In this document: positions 41,354-49,382 of the stretch, in pieces
Position numbering within the stretch: the first letter of the stretch is position 1
Layout: each line of letters starts with the position of its first letter
NCBI GenBank assembly: GCA_002692965.1
Contig: NZNC01000015.1
Coordinates: forward strand, 310,001-374,000
From: Haliea sp.
GTDB taxonomy: Bacteria; Pseudomonadota; Gammaproteobacteria; Pseudomonadales; Halieaceae
DNA: 64,000 nucleotides
Reading direction: 5' to 3'
Notes under the pieces: model-generated
Seen by the model: the letters and a program-made list of their open reading frames with translations, nothing else
Database searches by the model: none
Told to the model about the DNA's origin: nothing
Position numbers and translations under genes: made by a program

Positions 41354-42070
41354 TCAGCTATCTTCGTCGAAATCAGGGCTATTTTCTTCAAAACTCTGGC
41401 TTTCTTCTTGGGGCTCGGAGCTGTCGTCCATTTCCTCGTCCTCCAGAACGCTGACATCGGTCAGCCAGGCATCCAGCCGCGCCCGGAGCTCCTCGTGACC
41501 CTGGTGCTTGAGGGCTGAGAACAGCTGAACACTGACCAGCTCGGCCTTGTCCGCCAGGGCCTTGCGAACTTGCAGCAGGGTGTTGCGAGCCGGCCCCTTC
41601 TTCAGCTTGTCGGCCTTGGTGAGCAGGATGTGCACCGGCATGCAGGCTGCCTCGGCCCAGGCCAGCATCTGCTGGTCGAAGGGTTGCAGGGGGTGGCGGC
41701 TGTCCATCAGCAGAATCATGCCGCGCAGGCTCTGACGCTCGGCCAGGTAGTGCTCCAGCTGCCGGGTCCAGGCCTGCTTGACGGCCAAAGGCACCTTGGC
41801 GAAGCCGTAGCCGGGCAGGTCCACCAGCCGCTGGCACTCGCTCAGCTCGAAGAAGTTGATCAGCTGGGTCCGCCCCGGCGTCTTTGAGGTGCGCGCCAGC
41901 TTGCTGTTTCCGGTCAGGCTGTTGATGGCGGAGGATTTGCCGGCATTGGAGCGCCCGGCAAAAGCCACCTCCCAGCCGTTGTCGTCCGGGCACTGGGCCA
42001 GTTTTGCGGCGCTGGTCAGAAAACGGGCCTGCCGGTAGTCAGGCCGCCCGGGTGTGCTGGTATCGGTCAA
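41354..42070 (-). CDS. engB: Ribosome-assembly GTPase EngB (YihA)
   Basis: A 238-residue GTPase. The G1 motif is [11 protein letters not shown]2 lies in [13 protein letters not shown]3 is [10 protein letters not shown] and G4 is TKADKL. EngB is needed for 50S subunit assembly. It has an unusually acidic tail of ~35 residues ([14 protein letters not shown] onward). The frame remains open far upstream across the cytochrome genes, but the GTPase starts only after 42070. The TTG there has AGGCGA upstream and is the best start. It is convergent with the sRNA and divergent from the cytochrome genes. Confidence 0.94.
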   Translation of the reverse strand: MTDTSTPGRPDYRQARFLTSAAKLAQCPDDNGWEVAFAGRSNAGKSSAINSLTGNSKLARTSKTPGRTQLINFFELSECQRLVDLPGYGFAKVPLAVKQAWTRQLEHYLAERQSLRGMILLMDSRHPLQPFDQQMLAWAEAACMPVHILLTKADKLKKGPARNTLLQVRKALADKAELVSVQLFSALKHQGHEELRARLDAWLTDVSVLEDEEMDDSSEPQEESQSFEENSPDFDEDS

Positions 42071-42103
42071 GAAAGTCGCCTTTTTCGCCGTGGTCAAGTT
42101 GTA

Positions 42104-42109
42104 TATAAT
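42104..42109 (+). promoter_or_regulatory. Putative -10 element of the cytochrome c5/c4 genes
   Basis: A perfect TATAAT in the engB-cytochrome divergent gap, ~85 nt before ATG 42194. The best-spaced -35 (TTTTTC, 42081-42086) is weak. Confidence 0.35.
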
Positions 42110-42193
42110 GCCACAGCTTCGCGCCCCACCCACGACGGGATTTCCCGCAGGGTGCGCGGGGCGCGACGAGTTATGCGACATGCGAGGTGTCCA

Positions 42194-42487
42194 ATGAAGA
42201 AGTGGTTTGCTCTGGGTCTGGCCCTGACGGCGTCTGCGGCGATGGCAGACGTGCCGATGGACAAGTACAACAAGAGCTGTGCGGTCTGTCACAACGCCGG
42301 TGCCGCTGGCGCACCGAAGACGGGTGATGCCGCCGCCTGGGCACCCAAGCTGGAAAAAGGCATGGATGCGCTGGTGCAGTCCGTAAAAGGTGGCCTTAAC
42401 GCCATGCCGCCCAAGGGCATGTGCTTCGACTGCACGGACGAAGACTACGTTGCCCTGATCAAGTACATGTCCACGCCGGCGGAGTAA
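42194..42487 (+). CDS. Cytochrome c5-family protein
   Basis: A 97-residue periplasmic monoheme cytochrome c. The signal peptide covers ~18 residues. The heme motif is C29-A-V-C32-H33, and [15 protein letters not shown] near the C-terminus supplies the Met ligand and the extra Cys pair typical of cytochrome c5. It probably carries electrons to terminal oxidases such as the caa3 enzyme encoded nearby. GAGG lies ~7 nt before ATG 42194. It is co-directional with the c4 gene 33 nt downstream. Confidence 0.92.
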   Translation: MKKWFALGLALTASAAMADVPMDKYNKSCAVCHNAGAAGAPKTGDAAAWAPKLEKGMDALVQSVKGGLNAMPPKGMCFDCTDEDYVALIKYMSTPAE

Positions 42488-42520
42488 GCGCCGGCTCAAC
42501 CTCCCAGTTCTGGAATCACC

Positions 42521-43165
42521 ATGAAGAAAGTCCTTATTTTCTGCGGCCTGCTGTTGGGTGCGACTCAGGTGGCCACGGCGGCCTCGCCGGCTCCCCAGGG
42601 TGACGCCGAGGCCGGCAAGGCCATGACCACCGTGTGTTCTGCTTGCCACGGGGCCGATGGCAACAGTGCCGCCCCCAACTTCCCCAAGCTGGCGGGTCAG
42701 GGTGAGCGCTACCTCTTCAAGCAGTTGATGGATATTCGCGATGGTGCTAGGCCGATTCCGACCATGGCCGGCCAGCTGGATGGCAAGACGGACCAGCAAC
42801 TGGCGGATATCGCCGCCTACTACGCCGCACAGACGATGACCGGCAGCCAGACCGATCCCGACCTGGTCGCACTGGGCGAGAAAGTCTACCGGGCCGGTGT
42901 GGCCGACCGCAGAGTGGCTGCCTGCACGGCCTGCCACTCCCCCACCGGTCAGGGCAACGCGCCCGCCGGCTATCCGCGCCTGGCGGGTCAACACCCCGAG
43001 TATATCGCCGCCCAGTTGCGTGCCTATCAGCAGGGTTATGAAGACCCCGAAGGGCGTACCAACGACGGCGACACGCGTATTATGCGCAGCAACGCCTTCG
43101 GTCTCAGCGACATGGAGATCGAGGCGGTGGCCAGCTATGCCGCGGGTCTGCAGCCCGGGCAGTGA
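42521..43165 (+). CDS. Diheme cytochrome c4
   Basis: A 214-residue periplasmic protein with a signal peptide (residues 1-~20) and two cytochrome c domains. The heme motifs are CSACHG and CTACHS; each domain has a Met ligand candidate ([18 protein letters not shown]). Cytochrome c4 donates electrons to heme-copper oxidases. Its place next to engB and dsbA is conserved in Pseudomonas. A strong intrinsic terminator follows. Confidence 0.96.
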   Translation: MKKVLIFCGLLLGATQVATAASPAPQGDAEAGKAMTTVCSACHGADGNSAAPNFPKLAGQGERYLFKQLMDIRDGARPIPTMAGQLDGKTDQQLADIAAYYAAQTMTGSQTDPDLVALGEKVYRAGVADRRVAACTACHSPTGQGNAPAGYPRLAGQHPEYIAAQLRAYQQGYEDPEGRTNDGDTRIMRSNAFGLSDMEIEAVASYAAGLQPGQ

Positions 43166-43184
43166 GCCCAGGTATGATCGAAGA

Positions 43185-43209
43185 GGTGGCCGCTGGCCAC
43201 CTTTTTTTT
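43185..43209 (+). terminator. Rho-independent terminator after cytochrome c4
   Basis: GGTGGCC (43185-43191), loop GCT, GGCCACC (43195-43201), followed by eight T (43202-43209). Confidence 0.93.
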
Positions 43210-43213
43210 GCCA

Positions 43214-43240
43214 CCCGCTGAACAAATGGCTGTCAGCGGG
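43214..43240. repeat. Inverted repeat upstream of dsbA
   Basis: CCCGCTGA (43214-43221) and TCAGCGGG (43233-43240) are perfect 8-bp complements around an 11-nt loop. They lie directly after the c4 terminator and 35 nt before dsbA. It could be an operator or a 5' leader hairpin; no T-run follows. Confidence 0.5.
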
Positions 43241-43275
43241 GGTCTGAGAACTGTTCATGTGGAATGGAGACAACC

Positions 43276-43920
43276 ATGTTCAAGCGCCTGATTGCCTGTA
43301 CCCTGCTGCTGCTTGCCCCCCTGGCCAACGCCCAGGATTCCGAATGGGAAGCTGGCAAAGATTATGATGTGATCAGCCCGGCGATTCGCACCGCGGACCC
43401 GGACAAGATCGAAGTGGTCGAGTTCTTCTGGTATGGCTGTGGCCACTGCTACACCTTTGAACCCCTGGTCAGCCGCTGGAAGCAGGACCTGGGTGACGAT
43501 GTGGTATTCAAGGGTTCGCCGGCAATCTGGAACCAGCCCATGGAACTGCACGCCAAAATGTACTTCACCGCCGAGGTGCTGGGGGTGAAGGACACGCTGC
43601 ACGGGGTACTCTTCCAGGCGATGAATGTCGATGGTAAGCGCCTGGGCAGCGAGGCGGCGATTCGGGAGCTGTTCGTCGCCAACGGCGTTGCTGCCGAAGA
43701 CTTCGACAAGGCGTTCAATTCCTTTGGTGTGAATAGCCAGGTGCGTCAGGCCAATGCCCGGGCCCGCGCCGCGAAAATCACCGGCACCCCGGAGATGATG
43801 GTCAACGGCAAGTACCGCATCAGCACCCGCAAGGCGGGCAGCCAGGAGAACATGCTGAAAATCGCCGACTTCCTGATCGAACAGGAACGCGCGGCGATGT
43901 CTGACAACCAGGGCGCCTGA
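43276..43920 (+). CDS. dsbA: Thiol:disulfide interchange protein DsbA
   Basis: A 214-residue periplasmic oxidase. A signal peptide (1-19, cleavage after LANA) precedes a thioredoxin fold with a helical insert. The active site is C55-G-H-C58, and the cis-Pro loop is GTPEMM. It forms disulfides in exported proteins such as pilins and cytochrome-associated factors. ATG 43276 is preferred over ATG 43264 because GGAGA lies 5-9 nt upstream of it. Confidence 0.96.
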   Translation: MFKRLIACTLLLLAPLANAQDSEWEAGKDYDVISPAIRTADPDKIEVVEFFWYGCGHCYTFEPLVSRWKQDLGDDVVFKGSPAIWNQPMELHAKMYFTAEVLGVKDTLHGVLFQAMNVDGKRLGSEAAIRELFVANGVAAEDFDKAFNSFGVNSQVRQANARARAAKITGTPEMMVNGKYRISTRKAGSQENMLKIADFLIEQERAAMSDNQGA

Positions 43921-43986
43921 TCCCGGGCGCCCCATCTTGCACCGGCCCGAGCCCCCCGTCCGCGGGTAGCCGGGCTGGCTGACAGC

Positions 43987-44607
43987 TTACATGCCGCTGG
44001 TGTATTTCTGCAGCGAGGCCTTGCCACTGGCGCGGATCTGGCGGAAAGCCAGCGCGTATTCCCGCAGCAGTTCCAGATCGTACTGCAGGCGCTCCTCGAA
44101 ATATTCCTGGGCACTGGCCTTGTTGTCTTCCGGGTTGTCGTTGAACACGGTGTCGACGTAGCGGATGATCAGGTGCTCCGGCAGGTAGCACAGGCGGCTG
44201 TTCTTGTAGCTGCTCATGCGCAGCTCGGCCACCGGGTAGGAGCCGCCGTCGGCAATCGACACCGTGGTAATCAGGGCCGGCTTGTGGGCCAGTTCTTCGC
44301 CGGCGGTCCACATCAGCAGGAAGTTCTTCAGCCCCGGGGCCACCATGCCGTGCCACTCCGGTGAGACGATCACGAAGCCGTCGCAGCTGTGCAGCTGGTC
44401 CCGCAGCGGCTGCAGGAGCGCCTGCCACTCGCTGTCGTTTTCGTCCCAGACACCCTCTTCCCACAGTGGCAGCGGGTTGCCGGCCAGCTCGTAGACCCAG
44501 GTCTCGTCGCACAGGCCCTGGTCGCGCAGGGCGCGATCGATGTAGTGGGCCACCTTGGCGCTCTGGGATTGTGGGCGATGACTGCCGCTGATAATGCCGA
44601 TCTTCAT
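43987..44607 (-). CDS. NADPH-dependent FMN reductase-family protein
   Basis: A 206-residue flavodoxin-like protein. The FMN phosphate loop is ISGSHRPQSQS near the start, and SPEWHGMVAPGLKNFLLMW matches the conserved SPEYNGS-x-PG-LKNA region of the family, with variations. It probably reduces quinones, azo compounds or flavin with NAD(P)H. It is 23 nt downstream of the cysteine synthase-like gene on the same strand, so the two may be co-transcribed. Confidence 0.83.
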   Translation of the reverse strand: MKIGIISGSHRPQSQSAKVAHYIDRALRDQGLCDETWVYELAGNPLPLWEEGVWDENDSEWQALLQPLRDQLHSCDGFVIVSPEWHGMVAPGLKNFLLMWTAGEELAHKPALITTVSIADGGSYPVAELRMSSYKNSRLCYLPEHLIIRYVDTVFNDNPEDNKASAQEYFEERLQYDLELLREYALAFRQIRASGKASLQKYTSGM

Positions 44608-44630
44608 GTTTTCTCCTGTGGTCGGATGAA

Positions 44631-45638
44631 TCAGGCCTGCAGCCAGGGCGGCTCGGGCAGTCCCCGGTTGTGCAGGAAGGCGGGATTGTAGAGCTTGCTC
44701 TGGTAGCGGTTGCCGTAGTCACAGAGGATGGTGACGATGGTGTGCCCGGGTCCCAATTCCTCGGCCATGCGAATGGCCCCGGCAATGTTGACCCCGGCGG
44801 AACCGCCCAGGCAGAGGCCCTCGTGCTGCAGCAGGTCGAACAGGCAGGGCAGCGCCTCGTCGTCGGGTATCTGGTAGGCGGCATCCACCCGGGCGCGGGC
44901 AATATTGTCGGTGATATGGTTGATGCCGATGCCTTCCATGATGGAGCTGCCCGGGCTGGCCTCCAGCCGACCATCGTGGAAATAATGATACAGCGAGGCA
45001 CCAGAGGGGTCGGCGATGCCGATACGCACGTTGTCCCGGTGTGCCTTCAGTGCCGCGGACACCCCGGCCAGGGTGCCGCCGGTGCCTACCGCGCAGACGA
45101 AACCATCGACCTCCCCATCAGTCTGCGCCCAGATTTCTTCCCCGGTGGTCTCGCGGTGGATCTGCATATTGGCCAGGTTGTCGAATTGCCGTGCCCAGAT
45201 GGCCCCGGCCGGCTCGCTGGCGGCGTATTTTTGCGCCAGGCGCTCGGCGCTGTGGATATAGTGATTGGGGTCGCTGTAGGACGTGGCGGGCACCAGGTGC
45301 AGGTCGGCGCCGAGCAGTTCCAGCTGGTCGATTTTCTCCTTGCTCTGGCTCATGGGCATGACCACGCTGCTGCGGTAGCCCAGGGCATTGGCCAGCAGGG
45401 TCAGGCCGATGCCGGTATTGCCCGCGGTGCCTTCGACGATGCGGCCACCCGGGCGCAGCTCCCCGCTGGCCTCGGCGGCGCGGATGATACCCAGGGCCGT
45501 GCGGTCCTTGACCGAGCCGCCTGGGTTGAGAAACTCCGCCTTGCCGAGGATGCGGCAGCCGGTGCGCTCGGACGCCCCGCGCAAGAACAGCAGCGGCGTA
45601 TTGCCTATCAATCGGGTGACGTCGTCGGCGTACTGCAA
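44631..45638 (-). CDS. Cysteine synthase-family PLP enzyme
   Basis: A 335-residue fold-type II PLP enzyme. Catalytic Lys lies in NPGGSVKDRTAL, the substrate loop is EGTAGNTGIGLTLL, and the phosphate-binding loop is GTGGTLAG. It resembles O-acetylserine sulfhydrylases, but the active-site loop reads TAGNTG where CysK has TSGNTG, as in some cystathionine beta-synthase-like or paralogous enzymes. The frame extends upstream to 45740, but TTG 45638, after GAGGAAGAGG, matches the usual N-terminus (LQYADDVTRLIGNTPL). Substrate specificity is uncertain. Confidence 0.86.
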   Translation of the reverse strand: MQYADDVTRLIGNTPLLFLRGASERTGCRILGKAEFLNPGGSVKDRTALGIIRAAEASGELRPGGRIVEGTAGNTGIGLTLLANALGYRSSVVMPMSQSKEKIDQLELLGADLHLVPATSYSDPNHYIHSAERLAQKYAASEPAGAIWARQFDNLANMQIHRETTGEEIWAQTDGEVDGFVCAVGTGGTLAGVSAALKAHRDNVRIGIADPSGASLYHYFHDGRLEASPGSSIMEGIGINHITDNIARARVDAAYQIPDDEALPCLFDLLQHEGLCLGGSAGVNIAGAIRMAEELGPGHTIVTILCDYGNRYQSKLYNPAFLHNRGLPEPPWLQA

Positions 45639-45900
45639 GGCCTCTTCCTCTACTCGGTGAAACGCTGACCAGTATGCCACAGGCGTTGCCCCACCGCCTG
45701 CTGCTGCGGACCGGCAGCGAGCCACACCTCTTGATGGCAACAGTGCCAGCGCTGTGGCATAGTCGAGCCGTCGACACTACCCAGCCCGATCGCTGAAGGG
45801 GGCGATCTTGCCCGTTAAACCGGATTCCTCACGACTGCTGGTGAGCCAGGCAGCCATGGGAAGGCTGTCGCGTTCATCGAGAAGCCTGGAGGTCTCGGTG

Positions 45901-46839
45901 ATGAACGTGATCGGTGCCGTCACAGCCACCGTGATTACCGGCTTCGCTGTCTATCGCTGGTGGACCGGGGACTTGTTCGGGGCGCTGATCAACCTGCTGA
46001 TCATCATTATGGTGTTCGCCGCGTTGTGGCTGGGCAAGCGGCGGCGCTTCCAGCCGTTGGCGCTGAACCTGTTTGGTGTCACCATTTCGGTGGCCTGCCT
46101 CCTGAGTTCCCTGCTGGTCAGCAGCAACGGCCTGCTGTGGGCCTTCCTGGTGCTCTGGGTGAATGCGCTGATTCTCTCCCGGCGCTGGGCGCTCGGTCTG
46201 AATGCCCTGATTATCCTGGTGCTGACCTCGTCCCTCTCCCTCTACCAGTCGTTGCTGCACCAGGTCAGCTGGACCACGGTGGCGCTGCTGATGACCGGTT
46301 TCGGGCTGATGTTCACCGATCAGTTGCGGGAGCAGCGCCGCCTGCTGGCCAGACAGGCAAGGATTGACCCGCTGACTGGTGTCGGCAACCGGCGCCTGAT
46401 GCAGGAACACCTGGAAGACATTACCGCTGAACGGCGGCGCGATCGCCGCGTCAGCACGCTGCTGGTACTCGACCTGGACATGTTCAAGGAGGTCAATGAC
46501 CGCCACGGCCATGAAGTCGGTGACGAGGTGCTGGCGGCCTTTGCCGACAGTGTCGCCGCAGCACTGCGCACCGACGATGGCCTCTACCGGATGGGTGGCG
46601 AGGAGTTCGTGGTGCTGCTGCGGGGCATGGACCTGACAACCGCCCGGCGTGAACTGCCCGACCTGCATACGCGACTGTCGGGGCGGGTGAGCACCCCGGA
46701 CGGACCGGTACAATTCTCCGCCGGGGCCGCTGTACTGCGCGAGGGCGAGGACTGGTCGCGCTGGCTGGCCCGGGCCGATCAGGCGCTCTACGCGGCAAAG
46801 AGTGACGGCCGCAACTGCCTGGTCTTCAGTGAGCCTTGA
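45901..46839 (+). CDS. Membrane-bound diguanylate cyclase (GGDEF)
   Basis: A 312-residue protein with about five to six N-terminal membrane helices (residues ~5-140) and a C-terminal GGDEF domain. The catalytic motif is GGEEF at 232-236, a functional variant, and the inhibitory site R223-T-D-D226 precedes it at the right spacing. It should make c-di-GMP and be product-inhibited. ATG 45901 has GGAGG 8 nt upstream. TTG 45808 with AAGGGGG is a credible alternative adding 31 cytoplasmic residues. The membrane part has no recognised sensor. Confidence 0.9.
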   Translation: MNVIGAVTATVITGFAVYRWWTGDLFGALINLLIIIMVFAALWLGKRRRFQPLALNLFGVTISVACLLSSLLVSSNGLLWAFLVLWVNALILSRRWALGLNALIILVLTSSLSLYQSLLHQVSWTTVALLMTGFGLMFTDQLREQRRLLARQARIDPLTGVGNRRLMQEHLEDITAERRRDRRVSTLLVLDLDMFKEVNDRHGHEVGDEVLAAFADSVAAALRTDDGLYRMGGEEFVVLLRGMDLTTARRELPDLHTRLSGRVSTPDGPVQFSAGAAVLREGEDWSRWLARADQALYAAKSDGRNCLVFSEP

Positions 46840-46847
46840 GTCCGCTT

Positions 46848-47309
46848 TCAGCCCTTTCCCAGGGCCAGAATCCGATCCCGGTGTGCCGCCGATACGGGTA
46901 ACACGGACAGCCGCCCGCGACTGAGCAGCAGCAGGCCCTCAAAGGCTTCCGCCTGTGCTTTCAGGGCAGCCAGGCTTACCGGTCTGGGCAGGTGTGCCCG
47001 GTAGCGCACATCCACCAGGTACCAGCGCGGAGTTTCCGGCTTGCTGCGCGGGTCGTGGCCGGGGGATTCCGGGTCGAACTGGGTGGGGTCCGGTCGCGGC
47101 TCGCCGGCTACGTCGGCGATGCCGACGATGGCGGGCTGCGCGCAGCTGGAATGGTAAATCAGTACCTCGTCACCGGGTCGCATCTCGCGGATGAAATTGC
47201 GCGCCTGATAGTTGCGCACCCCGTCCCAGGGCTCGGTTTGCCCGGGTCTGGTCGCCAGGTCGTCGATGCCGAAGGTGTCGGGCTCGGTCTTCATCAGCCA
47301 GCAGGTCAT
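46848..47309 (-). CDS. EVE-domain protein
   Basis: A 153-residue EVE (PUA-like) protein. The family N-terminus WLMKTEPDTFGIDDL, the RNYQARNFIREMRPGDEVLIYHS core and the WYLVDV strand are clear. EVE domains bind modified bases in nucleic acids, but the cellular role of this small stand-alone type is unsettled. ATG 47309 overlaps the exporter stop by 4 nt, so it is coupled to it. The open frame upstream runs antisense-like through the exporter and is not coding. Confidence 0.92.
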   Translation of the reverse strand: MTCWLMKTEPDTFGIDDLATRPGQTEPWDGVRNYQARNFIREMRPGDEVLIYHSSCAQPAIVGIADVAGEPRPDPTQFDPESPGHDPRSKPETPRWYLVDVRYRAHLPRPVSLAALKAQAEAFEGLLLLSRGRLSVLPVSAAHRDRILALGKG

Positions 47310-48529
47310 GTGGTTTCCCCCGGGGCAGCGACGGGATCGTTTCGGGTCAGGTGGCGGCCGAGCAGGCTCAACAGCAGGCCCAGCAGCGACAGTCCGGTCA
47401 TCGCCGCGAGCATGGGAAAAGGACTGTCGCGAAGAAAGGGCCCGACGCTGGCGGCGGCCAGGGCGGAAACCCCCATCTGGATAAAGCCCATCAGCGACGA
47501 GGCCGTACCCGCCATGTGTGGCCAGGGCTGCAGCGCGATGCCCATGGCGTGGGGCAGTACCAGGCCGAGGGCGGCGGTGTAGAGCATGGCGGGCAGCATG
47601 ATGGCGCTGATACTCTCGGGGAAGGCCCAGGCCAGAGCGCTCATGCTCAGGCAGGCTATCGCGGCGAGGAGCGCCCCCAGCAGTACCAGCGGCCAGGACT
47701 CCATGTAGCCTGACAGGCGCGCACTGAGGGCGCTGCCGAGCATGTAGCCGATCACGGTGGTGAGGAATACGGCGCCGAACCAGGCTACCGGTACCCCGAG
47801 CATCTCCATGTAGACAAAGCTGGCGCTGGCCAGGTAGACCATCATGCCGGCATAGGACAGGGAGCTGGCGACCACCACGACGATAAAGCCCGGCGCCGTC
47901 AGCAGGCGCGAGTAATTGCCGAGGATTGCCCGGGGCGCCATGCTCTGGGGCTGCGGGAGTGACTCCGCCAGGTAGCGGCCCTGCAGCCAGAGCATGAGCC
48001 CGCCGTAGCCGGCCAGAAACACGAAAATGCTCTGCCAGGGCAGCACCAGCAGCATCAGGCCGCCGGCAGTGGGTGCCACGGCGGGCGCCAGGGCCATCAG
48101 CATGGCGATCAGCGACAGCGCCCGGGCGGCCTTGCGCGGGCCGAAGAGATCCCGGGCAATGGCTCGCGCCAGGGTGGGGCCGACGCAGGCTCCGACGCCC
48201 TGCAGGAAGCGGAACAGCAACAATTGCTCCACGCTCTGGGCCAGGGCGCAGCCCAGGCTGGCGGCGACGAAGAGCAGCGTGCCGCCCTGGATCACCGGCT
48301 TGCGCCCGAAGCGGTCGGCCAGGGGGCCGCAGGCCAGGTGAAAGATCGAGAAGCCCGCGAGATAGGCACTCAGGGTGAGCTGGATATTGCCGGCGCTGGT
48401 ATTCAGCGCGTCGCGCATGGTGGGCATGGCCGGCAGGTACATGTCCACGGTCAGCGGGCCGAGGGCAGCCAGGGCCGCCAGCAGGGGCAGCAACCAGCGG
48501 GAGTCGGGAGTCAGTGTGCGCGAGGTCAT
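47306..48529 (-). CDS. Bcr/CflA-type multidrug exporter (MFS)
   Basis: A 407-residue, 12-helix MFS transporter. The N-terminal ALGPLTVDMYLPAMP and the loop 2-3 motif GPLADRFGRKPVI identify the Bcr/CflA drug:H+ antiporter branch. Substrates of the family include bicyclomycin, chloramphenicol analogues and cysteine. It is coupled by ATGA to the EVE gene downstream. Confidence 0.92.
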   Translation of the reverse strand: MTSRTLTPDSRWLLPLLAALAALGPLTVDMYLPAMPTMRDALNTSAGNIQLTLSAYLAGFSIFHLACGPLADRFGRKPVIQGGTLLFVAASLGCALAQSVEQLLLFRFLQGVGACVGPTLARAIARDLFGPRKAARALSLIAMLMALAPAVAPTAGGLMLLVLPWQSIFVFLAGYGGLMLWLQGRYLAESLPQPQSMAPRAILGNYSRLLTAPGFIVVVVASSLSYAGMMVYLASASFVYMEMLGVPVAWFGAVFLTTVIGYMLGSALSARLSGYMESWPLVLLGALLAAIACLSMSALAWAFPESISAIMLPAMLYTAALGLVLPHAMGIALQPWPHMAGTASSLMGFIQMGVSALAAASVGPFLRDSPFPMLAAMTGLSLLGLLLSLLGRHLTRNDPVAAPGETT

Positions 48530-48584
48530 GGGGCAGGCATGCTAGCACGCTCGCCGCCGTCGCGCCGGCGCAATTTGCGCCAGC

Positions 48585-49067
48585 TCAGTGATCCTCGCTG
48601 ATATAGTCCAGCGGCAGCGCCGTCCGGTGCATCACCCGCCGCAGTTCAAAGCTGGAGTGCACGCCGGTCACCCCGGGTATGCGGGTCAGTCGGCCGAGCA
48701 GGAAGCGCTCGTAGTGCTGCATGTCGGGCACCACCACCTTGAGCAGGTAGTCCGCCGCCTGGCCGGTTACCACCGAGCACTCGAGCACTTCGGGATAGCT
48801 GCTCACCTCGGCTTCAAAGGCATCGAAGCGGTCCGGGGTGTGGCGATCCATGCTGATACCGATCCACGCGGTCAGCTTGAGGCCCAGCCGGCCCTGATCC
48901 AGCAGCGTCACGGTGCCGCGGATCAGGCCGCTCTCCTCCAGCCGCTTGACCCGCCGCGCGCAGGGCGTAGGTGACAGGCCGACCGCGTCGGCCAGTTCCA
49001 GGTTGCTGATGCGGCCGTTGGCCTGCACCAGGTCCAGGATGCGGCGGTCGATGCGATCGAGTTTCAT
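48585..49067 (-). CDS. Lrp/AsnC-family transcriptional regulator
   Basis: A 160-residue regulator. An N-terminal winged HTH (DRIDRRILDLVQANGRISNL, then VGLSPTPCARRVKRLEESG) is followed by a RAM ligand-binding domain. Lrp-type proteins respond to amino acids, often leucine. It is divergent from leuA across an AT-rich 315-nt region, so control of leuA and of itself is plausible but unproven. Confidence 0.93.
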   Translation of the reverse strand: MKLDRIDRRILDLVQANGRISNLELADAVGLSPTPCARRVKRLEESGLIRGTVTLLDQGRLGLKLTAWIGISMDRHTPDRFDAFEAEVSSYPEVLECSVVTGQAADYLLKVVVPDMQHYERFLLGRLTRIPGVTGVHSSFELRRVMHRTALPLDYISEDH

Positions 49068-49382
49068 CTTGCGAACCCCACGAGTGATCGAAAATAGTGA
49101 AGCAACGTTGGCTAGCGTTATTCACTAAATATACCGTAAAAATACAAATCATTCGCTATTTCGAAGGTGAATCAGGGGAAAGTTTGCAGACATTCCCCAC
49201 GCCTGTCGCTCTATACTGTGTCCCAGGCTGATACGCTGCCTGTCGCAAGCCCGCCCTGCCTATCCGGCAGGGCGGGCCGGGGTTTCACGAGAACCCGGGC
49301 TGCTGGCGCACCGTTTACCCGCGGTGTCTGCCGGGCGAGCCAGGCGGGCTGGCCAGCCCCCCATTACCCCCAAGGAGTCAGC
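49068..49382. other. Intergenic region between lrp-type gene and leuA
   Basis: A 315-nt divergent region. 49085-49165 is markedly AT-rich for this chromosome and is a candidate Lrp-type binding and promoter zone. TATACT (49212-49217) could be a leuA -10, but no well-spaced -35 is seen. Two GC-rich hairpins follow at 49249-49300. I find no leucine-rich leader peptide. The leuA frame is open back to 49167 without a ribosome site, so I regard that as non-coding. Confidence 0.5.
49249..49277 (+). promoter_or_regulatory. Strong leader hairpin upstream of leuA
   Basis: GCCCGCCCTGCC (49249-49260) pairs perfectly with GGCAGGGCGGGC (49266-49277) around a 5-nt loop. A second, bulged stem (CCGGGGTT/AACCCGG, about 49277-49299) follows at once. 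The pair could act in leader-based control of leuA or end a transcript; there is no T-run. Confidence 0.45.

Noticed and set aside
41354-43273. A 639-codon frame that would extend EngB far upstream
   Set aside because: The extension runs antisense through two well-supported cytochrome genes and adds no domain; the GTPase begins after TTG 42070.
49167-49260. Classical leucine attenuator peptide
   Set aside because: No short frame with a run of leucine, isoleucine or valine codons precedes the hairpins, and no T-run follows them.
49167-49382. A 72-codon in-frame extension of LeuA
   Set aside because: It contains the GC-rich hairpins, has no ribosome site, and the ATG at 49383 has an ideal AAGGAG and a normal LeuA N-terminus.
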